This document shows positions 9,400 to 17,821 of a stretch of DNA of 18,608 bases, one piece after another. This DNA is from Vairimorpha ceranae (Eukaryota > Microsporidia > Nosematidae). The DNA lies in contig NW_020169369.1 in NCBI RefSeq assembly GCF_000988165.1, forward strand, positions 1 through 18,608, read 5' to 3'. The notes under the pieces were generated by a model that saw only the letters and a program-made list of their open reading frames with translations, did no database searches and was not told the origin of the DNA. A program made the position numbers and the translations under genes. Each line of letters begins with the position of its first letter. Positions within the stretch are counted from its first letter, which is position 1.

Positions 9400-10370
9400 T
9401 AAATTCTTTTAAAAACAAAGAATCTTCATATAAAAGCCAAAATTTTTATATTTTTGTTTCTTGATTAACGTATTTTCATTTCTTCTTCTAGTTTTGCTCA
9501 CAGAAATTAATCTACTAAATTTTATTTAATTGTGCATTTGTATATCTTTAATAGTATATAAAACTTTTAGCACTAAAGTATTTGCCTTATTTCTTAGCTT
9601 TTTAACTTTGAATGAAAACCTTCCGCGGCATTATTGAACCTGCCACAAAGAGTATTTTAGTATGATCATATCTCTCGATCGTAAAATTGACTACTATTAC
9701 ATATTCAGTTTCTCCATATAATCTAATAATAATTAAACATCTGTATTGAAATTAGATTAGCGAATTGTTAATATATTCCAGGTAACATCTATATAATTTG
9801 AAAAATTGCAATATAGAGTATCACAACGAACCACAAATTAATATATACAGGAAATTCACCACCAAGGTAAGTCTTTATATTAATTTCTAAGGGTGCCAAG
9901 TTAAGGCGTATTTTAGATCTTTTTATAATTTATGATTTTTTTTTTCTTTATCAAAAATAAAATTATAAATAAAAATTATAAGTTGAAAGGTAAATGAATT
10001 ACGAAAGAAATGGTAGTAACAAACTAGACAACATTTTGCATGATTCCAAGAATGGTAGAGGAATACAAAATAAAATAAACAATTTAGTTGAATATTATTT
10101 GAAGTATAGCAAGGTCCCTTCAATAAAGAACAAAAACCTTGGCATCTAGAGTAATCATTTCAACCAACTCGGTAAAATAACTGTTTTCATTGCAAAAAGT
10201 CATAAGCCCCGATTTTTGTATATGTTTCTAAATAACACCCTTTCCATATTTTTAAATCTATAGTCATTAAAAGCAGATGTTTTATTCTTTTGACCACATA
10301 TCCTAAAGAAATTTTCATATAAGAATTAAAATTTTTACAAAAATTGGGCGCTACCACAAGTTTAAACAAA
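9400..10370 (-). pseudogene. MULE-type transposase relic
   Basis: The relic reads on the minus strand with several frameshifts and stops. The upstream end (about 10369-10187) has a 60-codon open stretch. It contains FKLVVAP, resembling the family's TFKxxP box after the first catalytic Asp, followed by LGYVVKRIKHLL, similar to the conserved strand after it. The most specific evidence is further down at 9635-9597, where NNAAEGFHSKLKS matches the C-terminal N-x-x-E-G-x-H motif of MULE transposases. A basic tail follows to about 9400. The central part (about 10180-9700) is too degraded to align by eye. The FLYWCH finger and the first Asp are not visible. A 66-codon minus frame inside it (10123-9923) is only an open stretch of the relic. 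The ends of the element are not defined. Confidence 0.55.
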
Positions 10371-11149
10371 TGGTATTCATATGAATCTTACAGATTATAA
10401 TGCTGTTTTTAAATCTTGGCTAAAGTTTATTGTATGTAATTGACAGAAGCTCAAGGAATCCGGGATGTCATGAAAAAATCTTCCAGCACACTAATTGTTC
10501 TAAGGTTTTAATTTGTCTTTTGATTTAAATGTTTAGTGTTTGAATACTTTAAGCTTCTGCTTGTTGCAGTGTAAAGACTTTTGAAAAATAATTGATTTTT
10601 TTTAAATTTTCTTTATATAGTTATTACTTCTTTAAAAATTAACAAAATATCTTTTATTCCAGAATCTACATAAATGTCATGATTCTCTTTAAAATGTGCC
10701 AATTCGGTATATTTATTTGTCAATTAAATATTTCATGTGGTAATTTTACCACAATAGTGTGTATTAGCAAATTCGTTATTTGTATCAAAATTATATTTTA
10801 TAACAGAGGTACTAAAACCCTTCGAGATAATAATTGAACAGACAATGGTGGCCTATCACAGATTATCGTTAAGATAAAAAATCTTTGCAAGTAATTTTTA
10901 AGTTTTTATATGAAAAAAAAATTTCTTAAAACATCAGCCAAAGTGTTAAAAATGGAAAAATAATGTTCTTAATGATTATTTTTACAATTCTATAAAAAAT
11001 GGCAGGAAACTTGTTTAAAGATGCGATAAGAGAGGATAAATTTTTTTACACTATTAGCTTTAGTCTTTGTAGAACTTACTAAATAATTTCGACAAAAAGG
11101 ACGAAAAATTTTTGTAGATGCCGATCGGTTTTACACCATTTTTGAAATT
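10371..11149. other. Intergenic or degraded, no gene seen
   Basis: No usable frame. A 16-bp near-palindrome with GTGGTAA and TTACCAC arms lies at 10737-10752. The N-terminal part of the MULE relic would lie just right of 10370 but is not recognisable. Confidence 0.4.
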
Positions 11150-11911
11150 TAAATGTAATACAAGGATATAAAATCTTTTCGCCTTTTTAAACTATATTCT
11201 CATAAAAATTGTATTAAACATTCAAAATGCTGCTCATGTGTAGTACTAGCTTTTTTCTTAAAAAGAACTTTGAGCATAATCATAAACTTTCTATATGTTG
11301 GTTATGTATTTCAAAATTCAACGAGTCAACAATATTTATAGAATGATTTATGATTTCATGAACGTATTCTACTGCCTCATTATTTCTTATATTTATAATT
11401 GCAGTATTATAGGCTTTCCGCTTGTCTGAAATTATTCTAGCTTAAGATAAAATAAATTTAAAATTACATTGCTATAGCTGTTATATTCCTATTCTCTACA
11501 GGTAAAATAAACCATTTTTAAAACCAATCATCAACCCCTCCAACATACCATTTCCCATTTATAAGCCGCCCTCGTCTGTATTTTCACTTAAAAAAAAATA
11601 TTTGTCTATTTCAACTATTTAAAAACATCCATTTACGTATATACCACCAAATTTTTCGTTCCTTTCAGGCATATATTCAGAAATTAATTCTCTGATTAAA
11701 GTCTTCATTCTGAAATTGTAATTCTATGTACATAAACGCCGTACGCAATATTTTTGACGATTTTGTCCTTGTAAACATTTTAAGCTATTTTAAATACTTA
11801 AATTATAATTTTTGAATTAACAATTCTTCTTTGGCGAACATTGAAAAGTACAAGGGCAACAACAAGTCCATAAAAACCATCCGTTGACTTTTTACATTTT
11901 ACAAGAGACAT
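11150..11911 (-). pseudogene. Merlin/ISXO2-like (IS1595-type) transposase relic
   Basis: This is a DDE transposase of the IS1595/ISXO2-like group, known in eukaryotes as Merlin. It reads on the minus strand from an ATG at 11911. The start region keeps LVKCKKSTDGF, the beginning of the N-terminal zinc ribbon, and then frameshifts. The full catalytic set is still visible. The first Asp is in IVEID (Asp at about 11606-11604), followed by WYVGGVDDWF. The second is in ISDKRKAYN (11432-11406), and the Glu in QHIES (about 11297-11283). A further stretch, KKASTTHEQHFECLIQFL, matches the family's C-terminus. Two TGA codons fall where tryptophan is normal (after IESL and after IQFL), consistent with G-to-A decay. 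Span of about 250 codons fits the family. Terminal repeats were not found. Confidence 0.7.
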
Positions 11912-12774
11912 TCTTGTCGATTCCTTGAAAATACTTTACAGTATAATATGATCAAATATTTTTGGCTTGCATAAATATAAAACAGGAGTATAATTATCAA
12001 TAAAGATCATTTCTATAAGGCTTAATTCATTTTAACATCAGAAATATCTTCATAAGTGTATACCTTTTTTTAAGTTTTATTTTTAATTTAAACTATTTCA
12101 AGGGCTCTAAATGAAAAGTTTTAAAAACGATATAAAATTTCAAAAATGATGAAAAACTGATCACTCCCAGAATTTCTTTATATATTGACCAGCTTACACT
12201 ATCTTGTTTAAAACTAGTTTACAAATTTAATGTATGATCTTTCTTTTTCTATATATGTTATGTCTTTATGCATATATTTATTTTTTAAAATTACAAAATG
12301 GCCTTTTTTTATAAATTAAATTTGCAATAGCTAACGTCTATGTATTCAAATAAGTAAATTAAACTGAAGGAAATGTACAAAAATATTATTCCGTGATATA
12401 GAAGTAAACTTTATAATAATGCTACTTTTTATATGAGAATTACAAACAATCTTACAAATTTAAAAAAATGAGTTAAAAAATAAATAAATTTTCAGATTCA
12501 AACATTTTATATTTATTGGTTAAAGGACAAAACTTTTAATTTTTAAAACCTTTTATATATTATAAAAAGTTATCATTTAATATTTTTATCTGTAAATACC
12601 AAAACGATATATAATTTAACTATTAGTAATATTAAAAGAAAATTATTTTTTATATCTGGTCTTTTTTATAAATAAAATTTACACAATGAAAGTTTAATAT
12701 ATGAAAAATATACAGTAAATAATTTAATACATGGTGGTATACATAAATCCATGATCTATCAGTCAATTTAATCC
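11912..12774. other. Intergenic, no gene seen
   Basis: Very AT-rich with no convincing frame on either strand. From about 12775 the sequence starts to resemble the region upstream of the paralogous gene at 15941. Confidence 0.5.
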
Positions 12775-12817
12775 CATTTCTAGTAAAAATCTTTCTCAAA
12801 AAGTTAATTAATCAATT

Positions 12818-12900
12818 TTTACAAAGTTTTAGTAAATAAAATCTTCCTTTTTTATCAATTAATAGAAAAAGTATAATTTTTTTAAAAAAATACTCCCCGC
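12818..12900 (+). promoter_or_regulatory. Promoter region shared with the 15941 paralogue
   Basis: The 83 bases before the ATG align with 15864-15940. Shared pieces are CAAAGTTTT, GTAAATAA, a T-run with ATTAAT-like sequence, AAAAGTATAAT and TTTAAAAAAATAC, ending in CCCC at 12895-12898, two bases before the ATG. In microsporidia, A/T boxes followed by a CCC motif next to the start codon drive transcription. Similarity in this non-coding part could come from selection or from the duplication itself. Confidence 0.55.
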
Positions 12901-13617
12901 ATGCTTCTTCTTAAAAAAGTTGGAAAAATCATCTTAATTCTATTAGTAGTTATTGGAAGTTTGATAGTGATACTAGAGCTTTTAGGTTATAGTATATTCG
13001 AATTCCTAAAGCCTAAAATGTCACTGAGTAGCACAAATGTCGGAAAATTTGATACTGAAATTGCGTACCAACTCTATTTAGACAATTGCAAACTTAAAAA
13101 AATTAACAGTTTATCATTGTACGAATTTGATTTAATGGTTAAAGCTTTAAGAATAATTGTTGATATCAATATCAAATCATTATCAATAGCTAAAACGCTT
13201 AAAACAAAATTTTTTTTGCTAGAGGCGGATTATTTAAAAAAAAAAGAAAAGTTAGATTTGACGCTTGATAATTTTCAAAAAACTAACGATATGTTAAAAA
13301 CAAACTTGTTTAATACAGAACTGTCAAAATCTACTTTTCTTAGTTCGTTCGGTATTTTATTTGAATTTAGGATCAATGATAAAGATGAATTATTTGTACC
13401 TCAAAACTACATTATTCATAACAAAAAGGCCTATCAAGAATTAAAAGAATTGTGTGCTAAAAAAGCTGATAAAGATTTACAAAAGGCGCTTTTTCATGAA
13501 AGGGCAGGAGAAGTAGTATACAATTTCAATTACATTCAGATTATGTTTACAAATTGGATCGAATATTTATTTGACGAATTTAAGGGAAATGGCGATTTCC
13601 AGAGTTTTCTTTTCTAA
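12901..13617 (+). CDS. Paralogue A: membrane-anchored protein, 238 residues
   Basis: Intact frame from ATG 12901 to TAA 13615-13617, with a CCCC motif two bases upstream. Two to four lysines precede a hydrophobic segment (about residues 10-34), predicted to be a signal anchor. The rest is a helical, lysine-rich domain of roughly 200 residues. It is clearly paralogous to the protein at 15941, by eye about 45% identical over nearly the full length. The best-conserved blocks are KPKMSL after the anchor (37-42), LMVKALRIIVDINIKSL (78-94) and NFNYIQIMFTNWIEYL near the C-terminus (208-223). The last 15 residues differ completely. I recognise no family. Topology and location (surface, endomembrane or secreted) are not decided by the sequence. 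An AATAAA lies 59 bases after the stop. Confidence 0.85.
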   Translation: MLLLKKVGKIILILLVVIGSLIVILELLGYSIFEFLKPKMSLSSTNVGKFDTEIAYQLYLDNCKLKKINSLSLYEFDLMVKALRIIVDINIKSLSIAKTLKTKFFLLEADYLKKKEKLDLTLDNFQKTNDMLKTNLFNTELSKSTFLSSFGILFEFRINDKDELFVPQNYIIHNKKAYQELKELCAKKADKDLQKALFHERAGEVVYNFNYIQIMFTNWIEYLFDEFKGNGDFQSFLF

Positions 13618-14066
13618 AAATTGCCTTTAAGTAATTTTTGTTGATAATTATGTTTACAGGTAACGTTATAAATTCAATAAAAGAATTTTTATCTTATTGT
13701 ATAAATTAATGACTAAGCTAGTAATATAAAGACGGCTAAATTTTACTACAATAAAACTTTTTATAATGTTTCCAAAGGTGTCATGATACAACAGCCACAT
13801 GGTCACACCTTTAATTTGTTTACATCTTATCTGTATACAAAATTATTTTTCTTAAGAAAAGTAGTTACCCAATTATTTTAACCTTATACATTTAGCTTTG
13901 ATACTCTCATTAAGTTATTATTTTTTACCGTTTTAAAATTAATTTCTAATATAGAGAAAATTTTAGCTGGAACTTATAGCAAGCCAACATAAAATTAAAC
14001 GTCATAACACAAATAAACGTAATTCCTACAAAAATTTTTAAAAACCGACAAAAAGGCGATACCAAT
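13618..14066. other. 3' flank of paralogue A with an extra segment
   Basis: The distance from the stop codon to the conserved TATAGCGTAA block is about 450 bases here but about 195 bases behind paralogue B, so roughly 250 bases are extra. They contain a hairpin (13774-13812) but no coding frame. Confidence 0.45.
13774..13812. repeat. Perfect 8-bp inverted repeat with 23-base loop
   Basis: AAAGGTGT at 13774-13781 pairs with ACACCTTT at 13805-13812. It lies in the segment that is absent behind paralogue B. Confidence 0.5.
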
Positions 14067-14110
14067 TATAGCGTAACTTCTGAAAAAGGATCTTATGTAA
14101 ATATTGTAAA
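14067..14110 (+). repeat. Conserved 3' block of paralogue A
   Basis: It starts TATAGCGTAA and continues with an A-rich run, a TCTT and TGTAAATAT. The same order is seen at 16835-16880 behind paralogue B. It shows that the duplicated unit extends several hundred bases beyond the coding region. Confidence 0.5.
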
Positions 14111-14749
14111 GTCGTGCTGAAAAGTTTCTTAAAATAAACCAGCTTAGCTTTACTCTATTTAATACAGAATTGTGCCACTATCTGTTGCCAATGTACTTCT
14201 TTTCAATTAATCTTTTTTTTATAGGTCTTTTTGTTGTAACTCAAAAACTTTCATCTTTACATTATAAAATTTGATAATTATTAAAATATCTGATCACAAC
14301 TGTCAAAAGATTAAATGATTTGACATTTATGATCAATTGTTTAAAAAATTTATTTAACAAACTTATGTTTTACGATAACTAATTGTCTGTAAAATATACT
14401 CAGATGCACTATAAATAGGATTATAAAAGAGTTTATTTTTTTTCTTAAAAATGAAATTAAAAATGCTTAAAAAAAAAGTAAAAACAATAATTTTAGAAAA
14501 TCAAAACTTATTTATGATAGTGCGGATCTGTAAAAAAAAGGAAAAATTATGAAAGAAATAAATATGGGTCATTTTGGTGCAAGAATAAAGTTTGCTTTTT
14601 GTAAATTGAACAAACCTTTATTTGTAAAAAAAAAATATTTGAAAATTTAAAATTTTTAAGAATATCAAAATTGTGGTGAGTTAAGACCAATTCTGCTTTA
14701 ATTGCTTATATCTTAAAATTAGTAAAAGTTGTGTTTATCGAATAATCAA
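14111..14749. other. Intergenic, no gene seen
   Basis: No convincing frame. It contains the symmetric nested palindrome at 14291-14335 and, at the right end, the beginning of the second Merlin/ISXO2-like relic. Confidence 0.45.
14291..14335. repeat. Symmetric two-arm palindrome
   Basis: The outer arms TGATCA (14291-14296 and 14330-14335) flank the inner arms TGTCAAA (14301-14307) and TTTGACA (14319-14325). Both spacers are four bases and the loop is 11 bases. Confidence 0.6.
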
Positions 14750-15136
14750 AAGAGTTTTTTCAATCTTACTTGAGAACTTTTACAAAATATATTATTTTAT
14801 TAGTCAAGAGGATGAAATAGTTAAACTTTTTGAATTTAAATTAGAAAAAAAAGTATAACAGGAGACATCTTGTGAATGGTGTTCAGATTTTTCCGTTAGT
14901 TAAGATGGAAAACAAAAAAAAATTTTTTTATTTCGGGTTAACAATAGAACAAAATTAACTTTACATGTAAAAGGTACTTGGTCTGTTGTATCCAATGCAG
15001 AAATTTACAGTGTCGGCGGAAAGGTTACAATAATTAAAATGAATATAATCATAAAACTGTAAATTGTAATAAATTTTTTAAGGATCTTGATACAGGAGTG
15101 CATACAAATACGATTGGAGGTACATGGTTTGTGTAA
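14750..15136 (+). pseudogene. Second Merlin/ISXO2-like transposase, internally deleted
   Basis: The last 33 codons (15038-15136) read EYNHKTVNCNKFFKDLDTGV followed by HTNTIGGTWFV and a stop. This is the conserved end of the ISXO2-like domain (VNHSxxFxDPxTGxHTxxIEGTW). The catalytic Glu of IEG is Gly here. About 170 bases earlier, in another frame, EDEIVKLFEFKLEKKV and CEWC (14871-14882) look like the N-terminal part and the first half of the zinc ribbon. The region between is too short for the core with both catalytic Asps, so the element has an internal deletion. It is on the opposite strand to the relic at 11150-11911 and was a separate copy. The left boundary is approximate. Confidence 0.6.
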
Positions 15137-15149
15137 GAATGGCTTCAAC

Positions 15150-15193
15150 ACATGTCAAAGATATCTTCCTATATCATGAGATATCTGACATGT
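15150..15193. repeat. Inverted repeat at the probable LTR fragment
   Basis: ACATGTCAAAGATATC (15150-15165) pairs with GATATCTGACATGT (15180-15193), with two unpaired bases in the left arm. It lies between the end of the ISXO2-like relic and the retrotransposon gag. Confidence 0.6.
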
Positions 15194-15243
15194 TGTGAGT
15201 TAAATAATTTATAATAAATAAACCCGTGTTTAATACCAACAAT

Positions 15244-15578
15244 ATGGCGACTTACAATAAAAATTTTCTTCAATTTAGAAATGAAGAAAAAGATGACCCA
15301 CAACAGTTCACAGAGGACTTGTTGGAGGTGGGTAGGTTGAACGAACTCAGTGAGGGTAAGCTGATACTCATGTTCAAGATGTCTCTTAGGGAAGAGGCAA
15401 AGGATTGGATGGCAGCACAGCCGTTGGGATTGAGCTTTGAAGAGATACTGTGAAGTCATTTAAAATGAGATTTGTTAGTAATATAGCTCTTAAAGTTAGT
15501 ATTGAGAAATTATCAACACTTAAATTCGCTAGAGAATCAATTCTCAATTATCTGTCTCGGGAAATGGTACACTGCTAG
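15244..15578 (+). pseudogene. Ty3/Gypsy-like gag fragment
   Basis: From ATG 15244 the frame reads MATYNKNFLQFRNEEKDDPQ, then a capsid-like segment ending AKDWMAAQPLGLSFEEIL, and stops at 15451-15453. A one-base shift at about 15450 restores a continuing frame (KSFKMRFVSNIALKVSIEKL, then a second stop at 15576-15578). Phrases like DPQQFTEDLLEV, REEAKDW and FKMRF are typical of retrotransposon gag capsids. The frame is also open a few codons upstream of the ATG. It is a different gag family from the one at 4270-6598. Confidence 0.6.
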
Positions 15579-15863
15579 CCCGTTTGGGTCTGGAAGACTT
15601 AGAAGAGGTATTTATAAATGACATTCTTGTTTATTCAGGATTTCTTTTTATAGTTTTACATGAAACATGCAAACAAACAAATAAACACGCTTAAGACATT
15701 GTGGTTTCGTTCGTATCTGAAACTACTAAATTTTTAACACCCAACAATGATTATCACAAATTTTTGTTTTATAAGCCAATTTAACTTCTTTTCTAGTAAA
15801 ACTTTAGCCATTTTTATTTATTCCAATAAATTGAACAATTTCGCCTATTGTTAATAAATCTCC

Positions 15864-15940
15864 TTTTTTCAAAGTTTTTGTAAATAACAAAATCCTTTTT
15901 TATTAATAAAAAAGTATAATATTTAAAAAAATACCCTTAC
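15864..15940 (+). promoter_or_regulatory. Promoter region shared with the 12901 paralogue
   Basis: It aligns with 12818-12900 and ends in TACCCTTAC (15932-15940), with CCC at 15934-15936 immediately before the ATG. The same nine bases occur at 17812-17820 before the MULE frame. Confidence 0.55.
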
Positions 15941-16639
15941 ATGTCTCTTTTTAAAAATGTCTTAAAGGTTCTCTTTTACATACTTATAGCTATTGGAAGT
16001 GTAATAACAGTATTGGACATTTTTGGCTACAATGTATTTTCATTTCTACAACCTAAAATGTCATTGACTACCCCAGAACTTGGAAAACTTAATATTGAAA
16101 GGAGTTATAAAATCTATACATCATTGTATCCAAAAAAAGAAAAACTAATGAGGAAAGACTTTAATCTAATGATAAAAGCTCTGAAAATTATTGTTGAGCT
16201 CGATATCAAATCATTGAAGCTAACTGAGATACTAGCTACAAAATTCGAATCTTCCTCTGTAGCTAATCTTACAAATGATGAATTAAAATTGATACTTAAT
16301 GATTTTAAAAAAACAAATACCATTTTAAAAACAGAATTGTTTGTAAAAGAACTGTCAAACTATAATATTTTTTTATATAGACCTATAGTTAAATTTGATA
16401 TTAGAGAAGATGATTGTGTATTAATTGTATATAAAGACTACATAACTAGAAATGACGTGGCCTATCAAAAATTAAAAAAGTTGTGTGACAAAATGGCCGA
16501 TACAGATTTGACGAATGCGCTATTAAATACAAAGGGAGTAAGTAATACAAACAACTTTAATTATATTCAGTATATGTTTACAAATTGGATAGAATTTTTG
16601 TTGGGAATATCTATTCAAAATGGCATTATTAGAATATGA
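15941..16639 (+). CDS. Paralogue B: membrane-anchored protein, 232 residues
   Basis: Intact frame from ATG 15941 to TGA 16637-16639. A CCC motif lies four bases upstream, and an AATAAA follows five bases after the stop (16644-16649). The layout is the same as in paralogue A: a short lysine-containing start, a hydrophobic anchor (about residues 8-33), then QPKMSL (36-41), the conserved LMIKALKIIVELDIKSL (76-92), a lysine-rich helical middle, and NNFNYIQYMFTNWIEFL (204-220). The tail after residue 220 is unrelated to that of A. No family is recognised. Both copies kept open frames while the DNA between them filled with transposon scraps, which suggests that both proteins are used. Whether the bulk faces the lumen or outside cannot be decided. 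Confidence 0.85.
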   Translation: MSLFKNVLKVLFYILIAIGSVITVLDIFGYNVFSFLQPKMSLTTPELGKLNIERSYKIYTSLYPKKEKLMRKDFNLMIKALKIIVELDIKSLKLTEILATKFESSSVANLTNDELKLILNDFKKTNTILKTELFVKELSNYNIFLYRPIVKFDIREDDCVLIVYKDYITRNDVAYQKLKKLCDKMADTDLTNALLNTKGVSNTNNFNYIQYMFTNWIEFLLGISIQNGIIRI

Positions 16640-16649
16640 GTTAAATAAA

Positions 16650-17811
16650 TATTTAATTTAAGTAATGTTTATTTTTAATAATTGTAGTAAATTAAATTGT
16701 ATCAAGGATTAACGTTATTTAAATAAATAATGTTTTAAAAACTAAAAAAAATTATTATGTATCTAAAGCTATAAAGAGTTCTATATTTTAATTAAATTAC
16801 ACAATCCTTAATGCTGATAAAGATTGCGCCCGGCTATAGCGTAATTTTTTAAAAAAGCTCTTTGTGTAAATATCTAACCAACCAACAAGCTAGAAATTGA
16901 TCTTTAAGTAATCTTAAATTATAAAACCATGGTTAAAAAATACTAGGAGATTATTTTTTGTTAAAGTAGGAGATGTTAATTTGATATATTAAAAAATTTA
17001 TAATAGGAATTTTATTACCATATTTAAAAAGAAACAAAAACTTGTATAAAATTAAATCGTAGAATGTTACAATTAAATAGTTATACATTTTAGTAAACAG
17101 AAATAAAACTTTAACGTGAAAAAATGTTCGCTTTCTTATGCTTTGTCATATCTATAAAATAATGTCACGCAAACTTTATGATTGATATTCATTTGGTTGA
17201 GTGCAGTACATTGAGTGAGCAATATTTTTTGACACATTAAAAACTTATGTTATAGTTGATAATCATTAAAAGTTAAATGTTGAAATATTTTACGCTGTAA
17301 TAAATGTTATGTCTTAACAACATTAAGTTAATAATTATAAAACTTCTATCTCGTTTGTTTTATTAGTAATAAAATGCTATCATCAAAAAATTTTAACGTA
17401 TTTTTTTGCTATAATTTTGTAGATTTAAGCTGATCAAATATTAAATATTGATTAATATTAATAAACAATTTAAATATTAGGACATAAAAAGTAAAAAAAA
17501 ATAATTAATTACCATAACTGTAAAATATTTTTTAGTTTTTCTAAACAGAGAAATTAAAAAATTTTTTTTTAAGTATAAAAAATTTTAGAATTTAAAACAG
17601 TTTAATATTTGGGCATGATCTTTTAATTTAACATAAATTATAGTTTCTGTAAAGATATACATATATACTTCAATATAATAATCGTTAGGTTCATTTTTCT
17701 TCTGCGGTGAAAAATGGATTAATTTTCACCTATTAATTTTTTACCCCTATATTTAAAAACTTTTAAATAATTTTTAAAAAGATCGGTCTCTTTTTATAAT
17801 TTTAATTTTTT
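16650..17811. other. Intergenic, with conserved block at 16835-16880
   Basis: Apart from the block TATAGCGTAA... at 16835-16880, shared with the flank of paralogue A, I see nothing coding. A perfect 8-bp hairpin (GGTGAAAA at 17706-17713, TTTTCACC at 17723-17730) lies about 100 bases before the MULE frame. The MULE terminal repeat should lie in this stretch but was not identified. Confidence 0.45.
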
Positions 17812-17820
17812 TACCCTTAC
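17812..17820 (+). promoter_or_regulatory. CCC start-proximal motif of the MULE frame
   Basis: TACCCTTAC here is identical to the nine bases directly before the ATG of paralogue B (15932-15940). It is followed by T and ATC instead of ATG, which points to the original start codon position. Confidence 0.5.
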
Positions 17821-17821
17821 T

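Larger units (their letters stand above)
15150..15640 (+). mobile_element. LTR retrotransposon scrap (LTR end, gag, RT box)
   Basis: A probable LTR 3' end (polyadenylation-like AATAAATAAA at 15213-15222, then CCCGTGTT...CAACA) is followed by TGGCGAC (15245-15251), which could be a primer-binding site because it starts with TGG. Next come a gag fragment and then VFINDILVYSG (15608-15640), which resembles the reverse transcriptase Y-x-D-D box with the first of the two Asp replaced by Asn. Most of pol is missing, so this is a scrap left by internal deletion. The family is probably Ty3/Gypsy. Confidence 0.5.

Noticed and set aside
9994..10149. Plus-strand ATG frame of 51 codons with a coding-like composition.
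   Set aside because: It is antisense to the MULE relic and has no CCC-type start motif nearby.
11270..11300. TGA read as tryptophan (altered genetic code), because two TGA codons occupy Trp positions in the Merlin/ISXO2-like relic.
   Set aside because: Intact genes here use TGG for Trp (for example NWIE in both paralogues and WRC in the MULE frame), and paralogue B ends with TGA. Simple decay of a pseudogene is enough.
16114..16323. Minus-strand open frame inside paralogue B.
   Set aside because: Shadow of a well-supported gene on the plus strand.
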